A stretch of 64,000 bases of DNA from Legionella santicrucis (GTDB taxonomy: Bacteria; Pseudomonadota; Gammaproteobacteria; Legionellales; Legionellaceae), in contig NZ_LNYU01000005.1 in the NCBI RefSeq assembly GCF_001468135.1, forward strand, positions 16,329 to 80,328, given 5' to 3'. Shown piece by piece: positions 53,769-63,742 of this stretch. The first letter of the stretch is position 1, and each line of letters begins with the position of its first letter. A program made the translations under genes and the position numbers. The notes beneath the pieces were generated by a model, which saw nothing but the letters and a program-made list of their open reading frames with translations, made no database searches and had not been told where the DNA came from.

Positions 53769-56210
53769 ATGAAACTGCCCCTAAAAGAAGCTCTATTTGC
53801 CAGATACCTGTACATTAGCCCTGAAAACATAGTCCACGTGTTCATGCCAATCGTCAGTGGTACGAACATTGGATTAGACAACACCTGCAAAGCGGTTTAT
53901 GCCCTACAAGAGTTTTTTGACAAAGGAAGCAATTCAAATAAGAAGGCCAGCCTCAGAGCGGAGTTATTAGCATACAAAGAAGCTCTGGAAAGCGACCTCA
54001 ACCTTCTTGGAGCAGACGTACCACTTGTCAAACAAAAACAAGAAAGATTGAGTCAAATTGATGCCTATTTAAAGATACTCATCTTTGTGGAAAAGCACCA
54101 AGAATTAAACTGTCTCGATACAGGCTTTCCAAGTTACCCAAGGCCTTTAGAAATATTAATGCAAGACAGGATAAACTCCAATCTTTACAGTATAGTCTTA
54201 CGCCCTACAGAGGAAGATGGCTACCTACGCTCAGAGGCTGCTAACCCCATATTTAGTGTGGCGCACAAAAGTGTCCCAAGACAGATATACACCTCTAAAT
54301 CCGAATTACAACAAGCGCTTATCCAAGCGTATACTCCACTCACCTTTAAAGCCAAGGATTTGAAATCTCAAGTGATTCAACAGGTATTAGCGCAATTGAA
54401 GCTGCCTCATGTGCCTGTTGATTTTGAGCACTTAAGGCAAATCCTGAAAAAAACGGTACAGGCCCTATTGAACGTAGACGTTGATTTTAGCAAAACTCAA
54501 CAAGGCAGCCCCATTGATCAACAAGAGATTAATGAGACTATGGATTTCGATCCTCAAGCAACAAGTCCCGAAGAATATATGAGGGCCTTATTCGGATACT
54601 GTGCGAGCAATTTATTCGATATCCTCATCGAATCTCCGTTCAACCGTTTAACTCATACGGAACAATGGTCCATAGCTACCCAGTTTTTGCTAGGCATCAC
54701 CAACTTCTACTGTATCGTTCAAGGAATCATTAGCTCAAGCACTAATTTTGGGCAAATTCTGGATGCTCACCCCAAGTTGAGCGCTAACCTTGCGCAACGC
54801 CTAGCTCAAGCGCAAAAAACTAACCAAAGCATAGAAGAAGCCTGTGTGTTTTGGATGAATGAGCATGCAAGCGAATTAGCCATAACCCATCTGCTCACTC
54901 AGGAAGACATCAACAGCATCAAAGACATTTTTGCAAAGCGTTATACAGAAATCAAAGATTCCCCTCATTTTGATGAGTTTTTCGTGCTAGACACGCAAAA
55001 GAAAGGTGATTTTGTAATACACCAAGGGTCTATCTGTACGAATTTTGCTAAGTTTGTGAACTCTCCTTTATTGGATGTACCCCAAGAATTAATTCAACCT
55101 TTAGAAGAAGCACGAAGTGGTGCACGTAGCATCGGTGTAAACATTCCTCATAAAAATGTTCTGGTTCAAGACGATGTGGTGATTGATACATGCAGCATGA
55201 GTCATAAGGAATTACAAGCCTTATACGAACAAATCAATAGCTACAAAGACTTAACGCTCAAAAAAGCACTATTGGCGCAACTCAAACAAGAAAGACCCGA
55301 CTTCAAAACTCAAATAGACGCCAAGCAATTCTTGCAACATGTGGCTTATGGCGAACAAAACGAGGCTGAAAGTTTACTCCAAAACGATGTTGAACAGGCT
55401 CAAGAACTTCTCATCACAAGAAAAATTCCTTTTACAGACTACTCAGGAAGAAGCTTTAACTGCACCGCTTATGAATACGCCTATTGGGCCAAAGACACGC
55501 ATATGTGTCGGATGCTGGAGCGGTATATGGATGACCAGACCAAAGCCATTATCCTGAAACGCGTGCAAAACATCGAAGAACTCGTAGGAGGCCTATTTAA
55601 GCAACCCAGAGGTCTTGTCTATACCCAAAAGGGAATAGAATACCGGAACGCACATTTTGATTTAACGCCCTTAAAGAATGCATTAAGCGCTTATATTGAG
55701 GCGTATCAGCAAAGTCCCAGGAAAACTGAAGAGGATTGGGATGAACTGAATACACTCTGGATAAAAGTTGGTTTGTCCCAAAGAGAGGTGCCTGCTCATA
55801 TTGCTCAGGAATATTGTCATCCCAGGCGTTCATTTGAAGATGTAGTTAATAACCATGCCTTATTGGATGCATCTAATTCTGCTAACTTAGAACGACAGCT
55901 TAGATTTTATAACGGCGTGACCAATACCTATGATGCATGGTTTACTCCGCTATCTTTCGGTTCCAATTCTGGGCTAGGGATTTCATTTGCAATATTGCGT
56001 AACACCTGGTGGGCGTGCGGCGCGGGGGAAGCTCCGATGGCAGGCGCGCTGGTGGGGCGGGGGCCTCGGGTTGAATTATCGGCTATAGAAGCTATTGATG
56101 AGGAGAGAACAGACGACCTTACGCGCTCTCTTGAAAATCTTGCTGCACCATCAAGACTCCAAGATTCTCTTTTTTATTCCGTATATTCTTTTAATGCGTT
56201 GAGGAACTGA
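53769..56210 (+). CDS. 813-residue accessory protein, effector candidate, 3' end running into recQ
   Basis: No known catalytic family recognised. The protein is soluble and helical, with no signal peptide. Residues about 520-590 contain an ankyrin-like pair (QHVAYGEQNEAESLL, DYSGRSFNCTAYEYAYWAKDTHMCRML). The segment 590-790 (YTQKGIEYRNAHFDLTPLKNAL, AHIAQEYCHPRRSF, WFTPLSFGSNSGLGISFAILR) I believe recurs among Legionella effector-type proteins. A burst of G+C at about 56010-56070 encodes WWACGAGEAPMAGALVGRGP. The last 12 codons lie antisense over the 3' end of recQ, so the native C-terminus may have been lost or replaced. Codon use is more G+C-rich than its neighbours, suggesting transfer. Confidence 0.7.
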   Translation: MKLPLKEALFARYLYISPENIVHVFMPIVSGTNIGLDNTCKAVYALQEFFDKGSNSNKKASLRAELLAYKEALESDLNLLGADVPLVKQKQERLSQIDAYLKILIFVEKHQELNCLDTGFPSYPRPLEILMQDRINSNLYSIVLRPTEEDGYLRSEAANPIFSVAHKSVPRQIYTSKSELQQALIQAYTPLTFKAKDLKSQVIQQVLAQLKLPHVPVDFEHLRQILKKTVQALLNVDVDFSKTQQGSPIDQQEINETMDFDPQATSPEEYMRALFGYCASNLFDILIESPFNRLTHTEQWSIATQFLLGITNFYCIVQGIISSSTNFGQILDAHPKLSANLAQRLAQAQKTNQSIEEACVFWMNEHASELAITHLLTQEDINSIKDIFAKRYTEIKDSPHFDEFFVLDTQKKGDFVIHQGSICTNFAKFVNSPLLDVPQELIQPLEEARSGARSIGVNIPHKNVLVQDDVVIDTCSMSHKELQALYEQINSYKDLTLKKALLAQLKQERPDFKTQIDAKQFLQHVAYGEQNEAESLLQNDVEQAQELLITRKIPFTDYSGRSFNCTAYEYAYWAKDTHMCRMLERYMDDQTKAIILKRVQNIEELVGGLFKQPRGLVYTQKGIEYRNAHFDLTPLKNALSAYIEAYQQSPRKTEEDWDELNTLWIKVGLSQREVPAHIAQEYCHPRRSFEDVVNNHALLDASNSANLERQLRFYNGVTNTYDAWFTPLSFGSNSGLGISFAILRNTWWACGAGEAPMAGALVGRGPRVELSAIEAIDEERTDDLTRSLENLAAPSRLQDSLFYSVYSFNALRN

Positions 56211-57988
56211 CTTCCATAACGAGCTAATTTGTGTTGTCCAACACCAGGTACTGTCAGTAATTGTTCCATACTTTGAGGTTTTACTTCCGTCATGGCATGT
56301 AGGGTTGCATCGCTAAAAATCATAAAGGGTGGTTTGTTTTCTTCGTCAGCAAGTTTACGCCTTAAAACACGTAGCATTTCAAATAAAGGACTGTTTGTGG
56401 ATTGGATAGGCCGTCGCTCTTTACTTTTCCTTTTATCATGCTGAGGCTCCTTGTTAGGCAGAGTTAAAAAAATTTTTTCCTCACCTTTAAGCAATGGAAT
56501 AGCCTTAGGGGTTAATTTCAGCACATTAAAATGGTTCATGTCTTGTATACAATATTCTTTATGAATAAGTTGCCAAGCAAGTTGTTTCCAATAATGGATG
56601 GATTTGTCTTTGCCAATACTAAAAGTACTTAGTTGCTCATGCCCATATTGTTTTATTTTATCAGAAGTGCTACCCCGTAATACATCTATGGTGTGCATTA
56701 AGCCATAATTTTGCCGTAACCTATAAATACATGATAAAAATTTTTGCGCATCTTCAGTTGCATCAGCAGTGATAGGTGGATTATCACATACATCACAATA
56801 TTCACATTTTGTCTCAGAAGACTCATCAAAATAACGCAACAAAATTTGACGACGACAATGGGATGCTTCGGCAAAAGCGAGCATATGATTCAGTTTATTG
56901 GTTTCGACATATCGTTGCTCATCAAGAGGGTTATTCACAATCCATGAGCGAAGTCGGGCACTATCTGCTGCGTCATAAAGTAAAAGCGTCTGAGCGGGTA
57001 ATCCATCCCTTCCAGCACGGCCAGTTTCTTGATAATAAGCTTCGATATTTTTAGGTAAATCATAATGTACTACAAAGCGGACATTAGGTTTATCAATTCC
57101 CATTCCAAAGGCGATTGTGGCAACTACAATGTCGATGCGATCATATCTAAATAAAGTTTGCACCTCTTTGCGTTCATCGTGAGAAAGCCCGGCGTGATAA
57201 GCACGCGCCTTGAAACCTGTTGTTTGCAATTTTTCGACTAGATTTTCTACGCTATTACGTGTTCCACAATAAATAATTCCTGATTGTTGCTCTACTGAGC
57301 GTAAAAACTGGTTTAATTGTTTTAACGCATGAATTTTGGGTACTACTTTATAATGAATATTAGGACGGTTGAATGAAGCAATATATTTATTGGGTACGTA
57401 GTTGAGTTTTTCTACAATGTCCTGACGAGTTTGTCTATCTGCAGTTGCAGTTAAAGCAACAATCGGAACATAAGGAAATTGGGCTTTTAAAACACCTAAA
57501 GCGGCGTATTCAGGACGAAAATCATGCCCCCATTGGGAAATGCAGTGTGCTTCGTCTATTGCAAATAGAGCGATATTGCATTCCTTTAATCGCTCTAAAA
57601 ACGATATATTGATAAGGCGCTCAGGGGCAATGTAAAGCAAGTCCAATTCCCCATTATGCAACTGAATTAATACATTTTTTGCTTCTTTACTGGTTAAAGA
57701 AGAATTATAGTAAGCAGCACGGATTCCTTGTAATCGCAGAGCGGTTACCTGATCTTCCATAAGTGCAATTAGCGGAGAAACAACAATACCAACACCCGAC
57801 CTTATGAGAGCAGGTATTTGATAACATAGTGATTTTCCTCCACCAGTAGGCATTAAAACGAGAACATCATTGCCAACAATGACATCATTGATGATCTCTT
57901 CTTGAGGTGTTCGAAAGGAATCAAACCCAAAATACTCTTTGAGTACTGATAAAGTCTTGCGAGTGATAGGGGCTACAATAGTTTCCAT
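56174..57988 (-). CDS. recQ: ATP-dependent DNA helicase RecQ
   Basis: 3'-5' helicase in recombination and repair. 604 residues. Superfamily 2 core: Walker A PTGGGKSLCYQI, DEAH box FAIDEAHCISQWGHDFRPEY, motif V/VI VATIAFGMGIDKPNVRFV and YYQETGRAGRDG. The RecQ-Ct zinc site uses Cys residues in CRRQILLRYF and CEYCDVCD. The C-terminal HRDC domain (DATLHAMTEVKPQSMEQLLTVPGVGQHKLARYG) is complete. The last 37 bp overlap the end of the convergent 813-residue gene. Confidence 0.97.
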   Translation of the reverse strand: METIVAPITRKTLSVLKEYFGFDSFRTPQEEIINDVIVGNDVLVLMPTGGGKSLCYQIPALIRSGVGIVVSPLIALMEDQVTALRLQGIRAAYYNSSLTSKEAKNVLIQLHNGELDLLYIAPERLINISFLERLKECNIALFAIDEAHCISQWGHDFRPEYAALGVLKAQFPYVPIVALTATADRQTRQDIVEKLNYVPNKYIASFNRPNIHYKVVPKIHALKQLNQFLRSVEQQSGIIYCGTRNSVENLVEKLQTTGFKARAYHAGLSHDERKEVQTLFRYDRIDIVVATIAFGMGIDKPNVRFVVHYDLPKNIEAYYQETGRAGRDGLPAQTLLLYDAADSARLRSWIVNNPLDEQRYVETNKLNHMLAFAEASHCRRQILLRYFDESSETKCEYCDVCDNPPITADATEDAQKFLSCIYRLRQNYGLMHTIDVLRGSTSDKIKQYGHEQLSTFSIGKDKSIHYWKQLAWQLIHKEYCIQDMNHFNVLKLTPKAIPLLKGEEKIFLTLPNKEPQHDKRKSKERRPIQSTNSPLFEMLRVLRRKLADEENKPPFMIFSDATLHAMTEVKPQSMEQLLTVPGVGQHKLARYGSQFLNALKEYTE

Positions 57989-58056
57989 GTGCTTATTCTT
58001 ATTTTTTTCTTACAAGCGCCAAAGAATTACAATGATGTACTGTGCGCAGTATATCA

Positions 58057-58611
58057 TCATGGTTTAGAAATAAAAGCACTCTCTTTTATGTAAAAACGAA
58101 GTAATTTGTCTGCCCAATCTTTTGCATAATGAACACCAATTCTTGCTTTTTCAACAATTGTAAAAGTTTGGGGGGAACTTGACTCAGCAATATAAAGAGT
58201 ATCACTTGTCAGATCATGTTGGTTTAGTTGCTTATCAATATGCATTGCTTTTGATAATAACCCAGGGCCCTGCGTCTTTCCTTGGACGTTTTTAATGGGT
58301 TCGATGGCACGTAGTAATATTGCTGAGCCTGTGCCTTCGGTTTCTGTAACCACATTAGTGCAATAATACATCCCGTATATTAAATAAATATAAGCGTAAC
58401 CTGCGGGGCCAAACATCACTTTTGTTCTCGAGGTAAGTCCCTTAGAGGAATGACAAGCCAGATCATGTTGTCCTAAATAAGCCTCGACTTCAACAATTTT
58501 TCCTATATATTCTATTCCGTCTCTATTATGTATAAGGTATTTTCCTAGAAGGGCTTTGGCCACAATAATTGTGTCGCGCTCATAAAACGTTCTGGGTAGT
58601 TTTTGGAACAT
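58057..58611 (-). CDS. 3-methyladenine DNA glycosylase, AAG/MPG family
   Basis: Excises alkylated purines such as 3-methyladenine. 184 residues from ATG 58611, normal for bacterial members. The frame is open to 58707 but that extension overlaps the start of the divergent dehydrogenase and has no conserved character. The AAG fold shows [19 protein letters not shown], the catalytic Glu in [11 protein letters not shown], intercalating Tyr in [17 protein letters not shown], and LRAIEPI with [10 protein letters not shown] weak ribosome site precedes it. It follows recQ closely on the same strand, giving two DNA repair genes side by side. Confidence 0.92.
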   Translation of the reverse strand: MFQKLPRTFYERDTIIVAKALLGKYLIHNRDGIEYIGKIVEVEAYLGQHDLACHSSKGLTSRTKVMFGPAGYAYIYLIYGMYYCTNVVTETEGTGSAILLRAIEPIKNVQGKTQGPGLLSKAMHIDKQLNQHDLTSDTLYIAESSSPQTFTIVEKARIGVHYAKDWADKLLRFYIKESAFISKP

Positions 58612-58680
58612 ATATCTTTCGTGGATGATAAAAATTCGCAATAATAGTACATTTGAAACCACTTTTCTAAGGATAGTTTT

Positions 58681-59835
58681 ATGGATTTTAAATTCACAGC
58701 CGAGCACTTGGCTTTCAGAGAGATGGCAGCTGATTTTGCTCGTGAGAAATTAGCGCCTATGGCAGATCATTGGGATGAGCATGATTATTTTCCCATTGCG
58801 ATCTTGCGTGAAGCAGCGGCTTTAGGAATGGCGGGAATGATGGCGCGAGAGGATATTGGTGGAGCGCAATTAACACGTTTGGATTCTGCATTGTTGTTTG
58901 AGCAATTGGCAACAGGTTGTATTAGCACGAGTGCTTATCTTTCGATTCATAACATGGTGACCTCTCTAGTGGATCGGTATGCCTGCTCTGACTTACGAAC
59001 CAAATGGGGACCCAAATTAACCGCAATGGAAGTATTAGCGAGTTATTGCTTAACGGAACCTGAATCAGGTTCGGACGCTGCTTCTTTAAAAACTAAAGCG
59101 ATAAAGGATGGAGATTATTACGTTCTTAATGGCTCAAAAGCGTTTATTTCAGGTGGTTCAGTGAGTGATGTTTATTTGTGTATGGTTCGTACTGGTGATG
59201 AATCGCATCATGGAATAAGTTGTTTGCTCATTGAAAAAGATACTCCGGGTTTGAGCTTTGGCAAATTAGAAAAAAAAATGGGTTGGCGCAGTCAACCTAC
59301 GTGTATTGTTTATTTTGAAAATTGTCGTGTACCAATTGCTAACCGAGTTGGTGATGAAGGTATGGGATTCAAAATTGCATTGAATGCATTAAACGGGGGG
59401 CGAATTAATATCGCATCTTGCTCCTTAGGAGGGGCTCTTGCTTGTTTACGATTGACTCAGGCATACATGCATGAGCGTAAACAGTTTGGAAAGCCACTTT
59501 CAGAAATGCAGGCATTACGTTTTTATTTTGCTGATATGCTCACTGATTATGAAGCGGCCCGCTTAATGGTTTATCGAGCAGCAAATGCTATGGACAAAAA
59601 TGATCCTAATGTTCCAATGTATTGTGCTATGGCTAAACGTTTTGCTACGGATGTTGCATTTCGCATCAGTGATAAAGCAATGCAAATGCACGGTGGTTAT
59701 GGTTATTTACGTGATTATCAGATTGAGCGCATCTTCAGGGATTTACGGGTTCACCAAATTCTTGAGGGTACTAATGAAATTATGCGGGAAATTGTAGCTA
59801 AGGCGACTTTAGATGAGGAGCACTTTTTGTGCTAA
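58681..59835 (+). CDS. Acyl-CoA dehydrogenase (short/branched-chain, isobutyryl-CoA type)
   Basis: FAD enzyme introducing a trans-2,3 double bond in acyl-CoA and passing electrons to ETF. 384 residues. Signatures: [52 protein letters not shown], and the catalytic Glu in [13 protein letters not shown]. Followed 18 bp later by an enoyl-CoA hydratase and then an HIBCH-type hydrolase, it most resembles the isobutyryl-CoA step of valine breakdown. EtfBA at 26.6 kb would be the electron acceptor. Confidence 0.94.
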   Translation: MDFKFTAEHLAFREMAADFAREKLAPMADHWDEHDYFPIAILREAAALGMAGMMAREDIGGAQLTRLDSALLFEQLATGCISTSAYLSIHNMVTSLVDRYACSDLRTKWGPKLTAMEVLASYCLTEPESGSDAASLKTKAIKDGDYYVLNGSKAFISGGSVSDVYLCMVRTGDESHHGISCLLIEKDTPGLSFGKLEKKMGWRSQPTCIVYFENCRVPIANRVGDEGMGFKIALNALNGGRINIASCSLGGALACLRLTQAYMHERKQFGKPLSEMQALRFYFADMLTDYEAARLMVYRAANAMDKNDPNVPMYCAMAKRFATDVAFRISDKAMQMHGGYGYLRDYQIERIFRDLRVHQILEGTNEIMREIVAKATLDEEHFLC

Positions 59836-59853
59836 TAAAAAAGGAGTGAATTG

Positions 59854-60630
59854 ATGAACTTAATAGAACAAGAGTTAGATAATCAGGGAATTTTAACGTT
59901 AACTTTAAATAGACCCGAAAAATTGAATGCCTTAAGTAGCGAGGTGTTAGATGCCTTAGCGGAGTCATTTAGTTATGCCAGGACCAATTCGAAGGTTAAA
60001 GCATTAATGATTACTGGTAATGGAAAAGCTTTTTGTGCTGGCGCTGACATTAACCGACTGGCTGAATGTACCGCGCAAACCGGGTATGAGTTTGCATGTC
60101 GAGGGCAAGAAGTATTTAGACTTTTGGAAACTTTAGGAAAACCTTCCTTAGCAGCAGTAAATGGATTTGCATTTGGTGGGGGATGCGAGTTAGCTATTTC
60201 TGCAACAATGAGAATTGCTTCAGTTAAGGCACAATTTGGCCAGCCTGAAGTAAAACTTGGAGTTATTCCTGGTTATGGTGGAACACAGCGTTTAGCACGA
60301 TTAATCGGCAAAGGACGCGCTTTGGATTTGTGTTTAACTGGTCGATTTATTAATGCAGAAACCGCATTACAGTGGGGTTTAGTTAGCGAGGTTGTTGAGC
60401 TTGATGTATTGTTAGAAAAAGGAAAAAATATATTACAAGGAATTTTAAGTATGGCGCCACTTGCGATAGCAAGTGTTATGGAGGTGATTGATCATGGTTA
60501 TGATTTATCTTTGGCCGATGCATTACATTTAGAAGCAATTCATTTTGCAAAAGTCTGCGCTTCTCAGGATAAGCACGAAGGAGTAACTGCATTTTTAGAT
60601 AAACGAGTAGCAAAATTTGAAGGAAAGTGA
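59854..60630 (+). CDS. Enoyl-CoA hydratase
   Basis: Crotonase-fold enzyme hydrating 2-enoyl-CoA. 258 residues from ATG 59854 (AAGGAG 7 nt upstream; TTG 59851 adjoins it). The oxyanion motifs ITGNGKAFCAGADI and AAVNGFAFGGGCELAI, and both catalytic Glu residues (GGGCELA and FGQPEVKLGVIPGYGG) are present, so it should be an active hydratase. In a valine pathway it would act on methacrylyl-CoA. Middle gene of the operon. Confidence 0.94.
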   Translation: MNLIEQELDNQGILTLTLNRPEKLNALSSEVLDALAESFSYARTNSKVKALMITGNGKAFCAGADINRLAECTAQTGYEFACRGQEVFRLLETLGKPSLAAVNGFAFGGGCELAISATMRIASVKAQFGQPEVKLGVIPGYGGTQRLARLIGKGRALDLCLTGRFINAETALQWGLVSEVVELDVLLEKGKNILQGILSMAPLAIASVMEVIDHGYDLSLADALHLEAIHFAKVCASQDKHEGVTAFLDKRVAKFEGK

Positions 60631-60632
60631 CT

Positions 60633-61679
60633 ATGACTGATGAAGTACTTTTTACACAAGAGGGTTCATTAGGAGTCATTACTTTAAATAGACCTAGTGC
60701 ACTTAATGCCCTGACGTTAACAATGATTCTTAAAATGCAAAGACAATTAGGTCTTTGGAAAGAAGATGAGGCTGTTCATGCTGTAGTTGTACGTGCGGTG
60801 CCTGGGAATGCTTTTTGTGCCGGTGGAGATATACGTTCACTTTATTTTGCTGGGCAAGTAAACGATGCAGAGCAAATGCAGTTTTTTTGGCATGAATATC
60901 GGTTAAATCACTTTATTCATCATCTTGGTAAACCTTATATTTCTTTAATTGATGGAATTGTCATGGGTGGGGGAGTAGGAATTTCCATGCATGGTAGTCA
61001 TCCCATAGCAAGTGAACGGTTGGTCTTTGCAATGCCTGAGACAGGTATTGGTTTTTTTCCTGATATTGGGGCAAGTTATTTATTGACACGATGTCCTGGA
61101 TCTCTAGGTATTTATTTAGGTTTGACGGGTAATCGACTGGGTGCGTTGGATGCAATGAAGGCAGGTTTAGTCAAAAAAATAGTATCTTCAGAACAAATGC
61201 CTGTTTTGTTTGATGCATTAATGAATGAAGATTTGTCAAAAGAAGCATTTGAACGTGTGGATCGCTGTTTGCAGGATTTTGCTATGGTTTCTTCTGCAGA
61301 AGAGGTAGGTCAACCCTTAATTAATGTATGTTTTGCACATCCAACAGTTGAAATGATCCATGAGTCCTTACAACATACTGGCGAGGAATGGGCTAAAGAT
61401 GTTGATGCTGCTTTGGCAAAGAAATCTCCTCTAAGTTTGAAAGTTACTTTAGCTCAATTGCAAAAAGCCAAGGGATTAACTTTAGCGCAATGTTTGCAAA
61501 TGGATTATGACATCGTGAGTCACTTTATGCATGGAAATGATTTTTATGAAGGAGTGAGGGCTTTGTTAATTGATAAAGATAAGAATCCCAAATGGAATCC
61601 TGCTCGCCTTGATTTGGTAACAGAAGGTATAGTCCAAACTTACTTTGAACGTTCACATTCTGCTTTAGAATGGGTATAA
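60633..61679 (+). CDS. 3-hydroxyisobutyryl-CoA hydrolase (HIBCH-type)
   Basis: Crotonase-fold thioesterase that frees 3-hydroxyisobutyrate from its CoA ester in valine catabolism. 348 residues from ATG 60633 (GAAGGAAA upstream; GTG 60627 overlaps the preceding stop). The HIBCH pattern is strong: AVPGNAFCAGGDIRSLY, DGIVMGGGVGISMHGSHPIA, FAMPETGIGFFPDIGASYLLTR, and the C-terminal EGVRALLIDKDKNPKWNP. The longer C-terminus separates it from simple hydratases. Dehydrogenases for the following two steps are not adjacent. Confidence 0.93.
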   Translation: MTDEVLFTQEGSLGVITLNRPSALNALTLTMILKMQRQLGLWKEDEAVHAVVVRAVPGNAFCAGGDIRSLYFAGQVNDAEQMQFFWHEYRLNHFIHHLGKPYISLIDGIVMGGGVGISMHGSHPIASERLVFAMPETGIGFFPDIGASYLLTRCPGSLGIYLGLTGNRLGALDAMKAGLVKKIVSSEQMPVLFDALMNEDLSKEAFERVDRCLQDFAMVSSAEEVGQPLINVCFAHPTVEMIHESLQHTGEEWAKDVDAALAKKSPLSLKVTLAQLQKAKGLTLAQCLQMDYDIVSHFMHGNDFYEGVRALLIDKDKNPKWNPARLDLVTEGIVQTYFERSHSALEWV

Positions 61680-61705
61680 CAGACCTCATTTTCTTTAAAC
61701 GATTT

Positions 61706-61740
61706 GAACGGTGTTGTACATGAAACACCGTTCTGAGTTT
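61706..61740 (+). terminator. Hairpin after the acyl-CoA catabolic operon
   Basis: GAACGGTGTT (61706-61715) and AACACCGTTC (61724-61733) form a perfect 10-bp stem with an 8-nt loop, 27 bp after the hydrolase stop codon. The tail TGAGTTT is only moderately T-rich. Position and stem strength favour a terminator. Confidence 0.65.
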
Positions 61741-61852
61741 AAAAAATTACTCGTACGTTATCTTAAAATGCTAATGCTTCAGACGGTTAGCAAAAATTAG
61801 ATATATTTTTCTTAAAAATATCATTAAATTCATCTGGTTAAGCTAAGGAAAC

Positions 61853-63742
61853 TTGAAAATCCTCAACAAATTTATTTTTTTGCTATCATTATATTATATG
61901 TTTTTAAATGCGGAGATTACTGTGGATATAAAGACATGGGGCGAATTTGAAGGGGCAATAAATGAAACAATTAACTCAATTGTGCTTAATTCTGGACAAA
62001 CTGATTACATAAGTACAAATAATCTCACGAGATCTCTGTACTCTACGCTTAAGCCAGCAATAATAGAATATTACAACCAAATGAAAACTGGTAAATTGGG
62101 CGAACCTAATGAAGAAAATCTTAACAAGATGATGGAACTGTTTTGGCGTAGTTTGCAAAAAAACTATGAAATTGAAAAGCAAAAAATCAATAAAGAAGGT
62201 TTTTTTAACTTAATGAATGAAAAAATAAGAGAACATCAGGAGAAATATGCTGATCATAGAAATACAATAGATGCAATTGCTTGTTTTAGGTTTGCTGCAG
62301 ATGGCAGATTGGATGATGGTGATTATTGGGCCTTAGAAAACATGGGTAATTTGGCAACTACAGCTGAATCATTAGAGATAGATCTTGGCCTAGATACTAA
62401 AAATATAAGAACTACAATTATGGGCGAATTAGGTCGTCACGCAAATAGGCACTGTGGACAACCGATGGATGAAGAAAATGTCACTGTCTATCTTTGTGGT
62501 GGCTATGGGGGCGGGGGTAACAATGATGGATTAGATATAGGCCATGGGCAACTTCTTCCGGAACATATGTGGATAGAAGTACATAGAAAAGGTAAACCCA
62601 CAATCTCTATAGATACTTTCCCAAGTAGGAAAAATGCAATTATAGGTGCAAGACTTAATGAAAACTTTGAAGGCCCTCCTTCTGAGCCAAATCGTATTCA
62701 TACAGACGAAAAAACATACAAACAAAAAATTCCTGGGCTACCACTAGGGGTGATGCAAGCATTGGCTAAAGAAGAATATACAATTTATAACAATAAATAT
62801 ATGCGCACAAAAGACAACCCTGGAGGATTGTTTTTAAAACCTGATGGAACTTTATTGAAAAACGCTGAAGCAGTAAGATCATTTGAGCTACTAACCAATC
62901 CGTTGTCTGTGTTGGTTCAAGATTGTGATGCTATTAAGCCTGAACGAATAGCACAATCTAAAACAATGAGACAGGCAATTGAATGTAAAAATGAATTACT
63001 CGAAGAATTAAGAAAGCTTGAGGGGCAGAAAAATATTTTGGTTAAGGTAGAAGATAAAATTGTGCTTCAACAAAAGATTGACGAGGCCAGAATACAAATT
63101 GAATCTACGTTTGCATTAAAGGAAAAAGAAGCTTTTGAGTTATTGACTAAAAAATGTAATGCCATCAAACCCGAACAAATAGCAAAATCTAAAACGATGA
63201 CAGAGGTCAAAGAATGCAAGAATGATCTACTCGAAGAATTAAGAAAGCTTGAGCAGTTTAAAAATATGTTGACTAAGGTAGAAGATAAACTTGCACTTCA
63301 ACAAAAGATTGACGAGAAAAGGCTAGAAATTGGAGAAATATTTACAGAAAAGGAAAAAATCGGTAAAACCATAGAGAAAGTAAAAACAGCTGCAGAAAAA
63401 TACTTACAATGGTCTAGTGTAAACGCTTCAGGCTGGCGACTCACTAATTGGTCTTATGGTTCGTATGGAAGGGAACAAGCGGACAAATTACTAAAAATGA
63501 TTGCGCAGGACAAGCCTATGGTCGAAATATTAAAAGCAACACATGAAATAGTCAACACTTCAGGTATTAATGCGAACTCATTTACTCGTTATTTACATGA
63601 TGAGCTTCACGCTGATACAGAGAAGCTGGTTGGTAAAGATTCACTTAGTGAGAAATTTACAAATTATAAAGAAAAACTTCAAGAGGAATTAGGCGGAGTG
63701 GAGAAAACTGAGGAAGAATATAACCGAATTCGGATTAACTGA
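61853..63742 (+). CDS. Exported 629-residue protein with a Cys-His-Asp core and a duplicated coiled-coil unit
   Basis: Not assigned to a family. TTG 61853 follows AAGGAAA, and the first 20 residues form a Sec-type signal (NKFIFLLSLYYMFLNA). Cys201 (RHCGQP), His238 (PEHMWIEVHRK) and Asp254 (SIDTFPS) are spaced 37 and 16 apart, as in transglutaminase-like folds, and His-Met-Trp-Ile-Glu-Val followed by Ile-Asp is the typical pattern. Residues 357-433 and 434-505 are a direct duplication of a 77-residue coiled-coil unit (AIKPERIAQSKTM and AIKPEQIAKSKTM mark the starts). A C-terminal domain (WSSVNASGWRLTNWSYGSYG) closes with EKTEEEYNRIRIN. Export plus type II secretion, or translocation by Dot/Icm, are both possible. 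Confidence 0.65.
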   Translation: MKILNKFIFLLSLYYMFLNAEITVDIKTWGEFEGAINETINSIVLNSGQTDYISTNNLTRSLYSTLKPAIIEYYNQMKTGKLGEPNEENLNKMMELFWRSLQKNYEIEKQKINKEGFFNLMNEKIREHQEKYADHRNTIDAIACFRFAADGRLDDGDYWALENMGNLATTAESLEIDLGLDTKNIRTTIMGELGRHANRHCGQPMDEENVTVYLCGGYGGGGNNDGLDIGHGQLLPEHMWIEVHRKGKPTISIDTFPSRKNAIIGARLNENFEGPPSEPNRIHTDEKTYKQKIPGLPLGVMQALAKEEYTIYNNKYMRTKDNPGGLFLKPDGTLLKNAEAVRSFELLTNPLSVLVQDCDAIKPERIAQSKTMRQAIECKNELLEELRKLEGQKNILVKVEDKIVLQQKIDEARIQIESTFALKEKEAFELLTKKCNAIKPEQIAKSKTMTEVKECKNDLLEELRKLEQFKNMLTKVEDKLALQQKIDEKRLEIGEIFTEKEKIGKTIEKVKTAAEKYLQWSSVNASGWRLTNWSYGSYGREQADKLLKMIAQDKPMVEILKATHEIVNTSGINANSFTRYLHDELHADTEKLVGKDSLSEKFTNYKEKLQEELGGVEKTEEEYNRIRIN

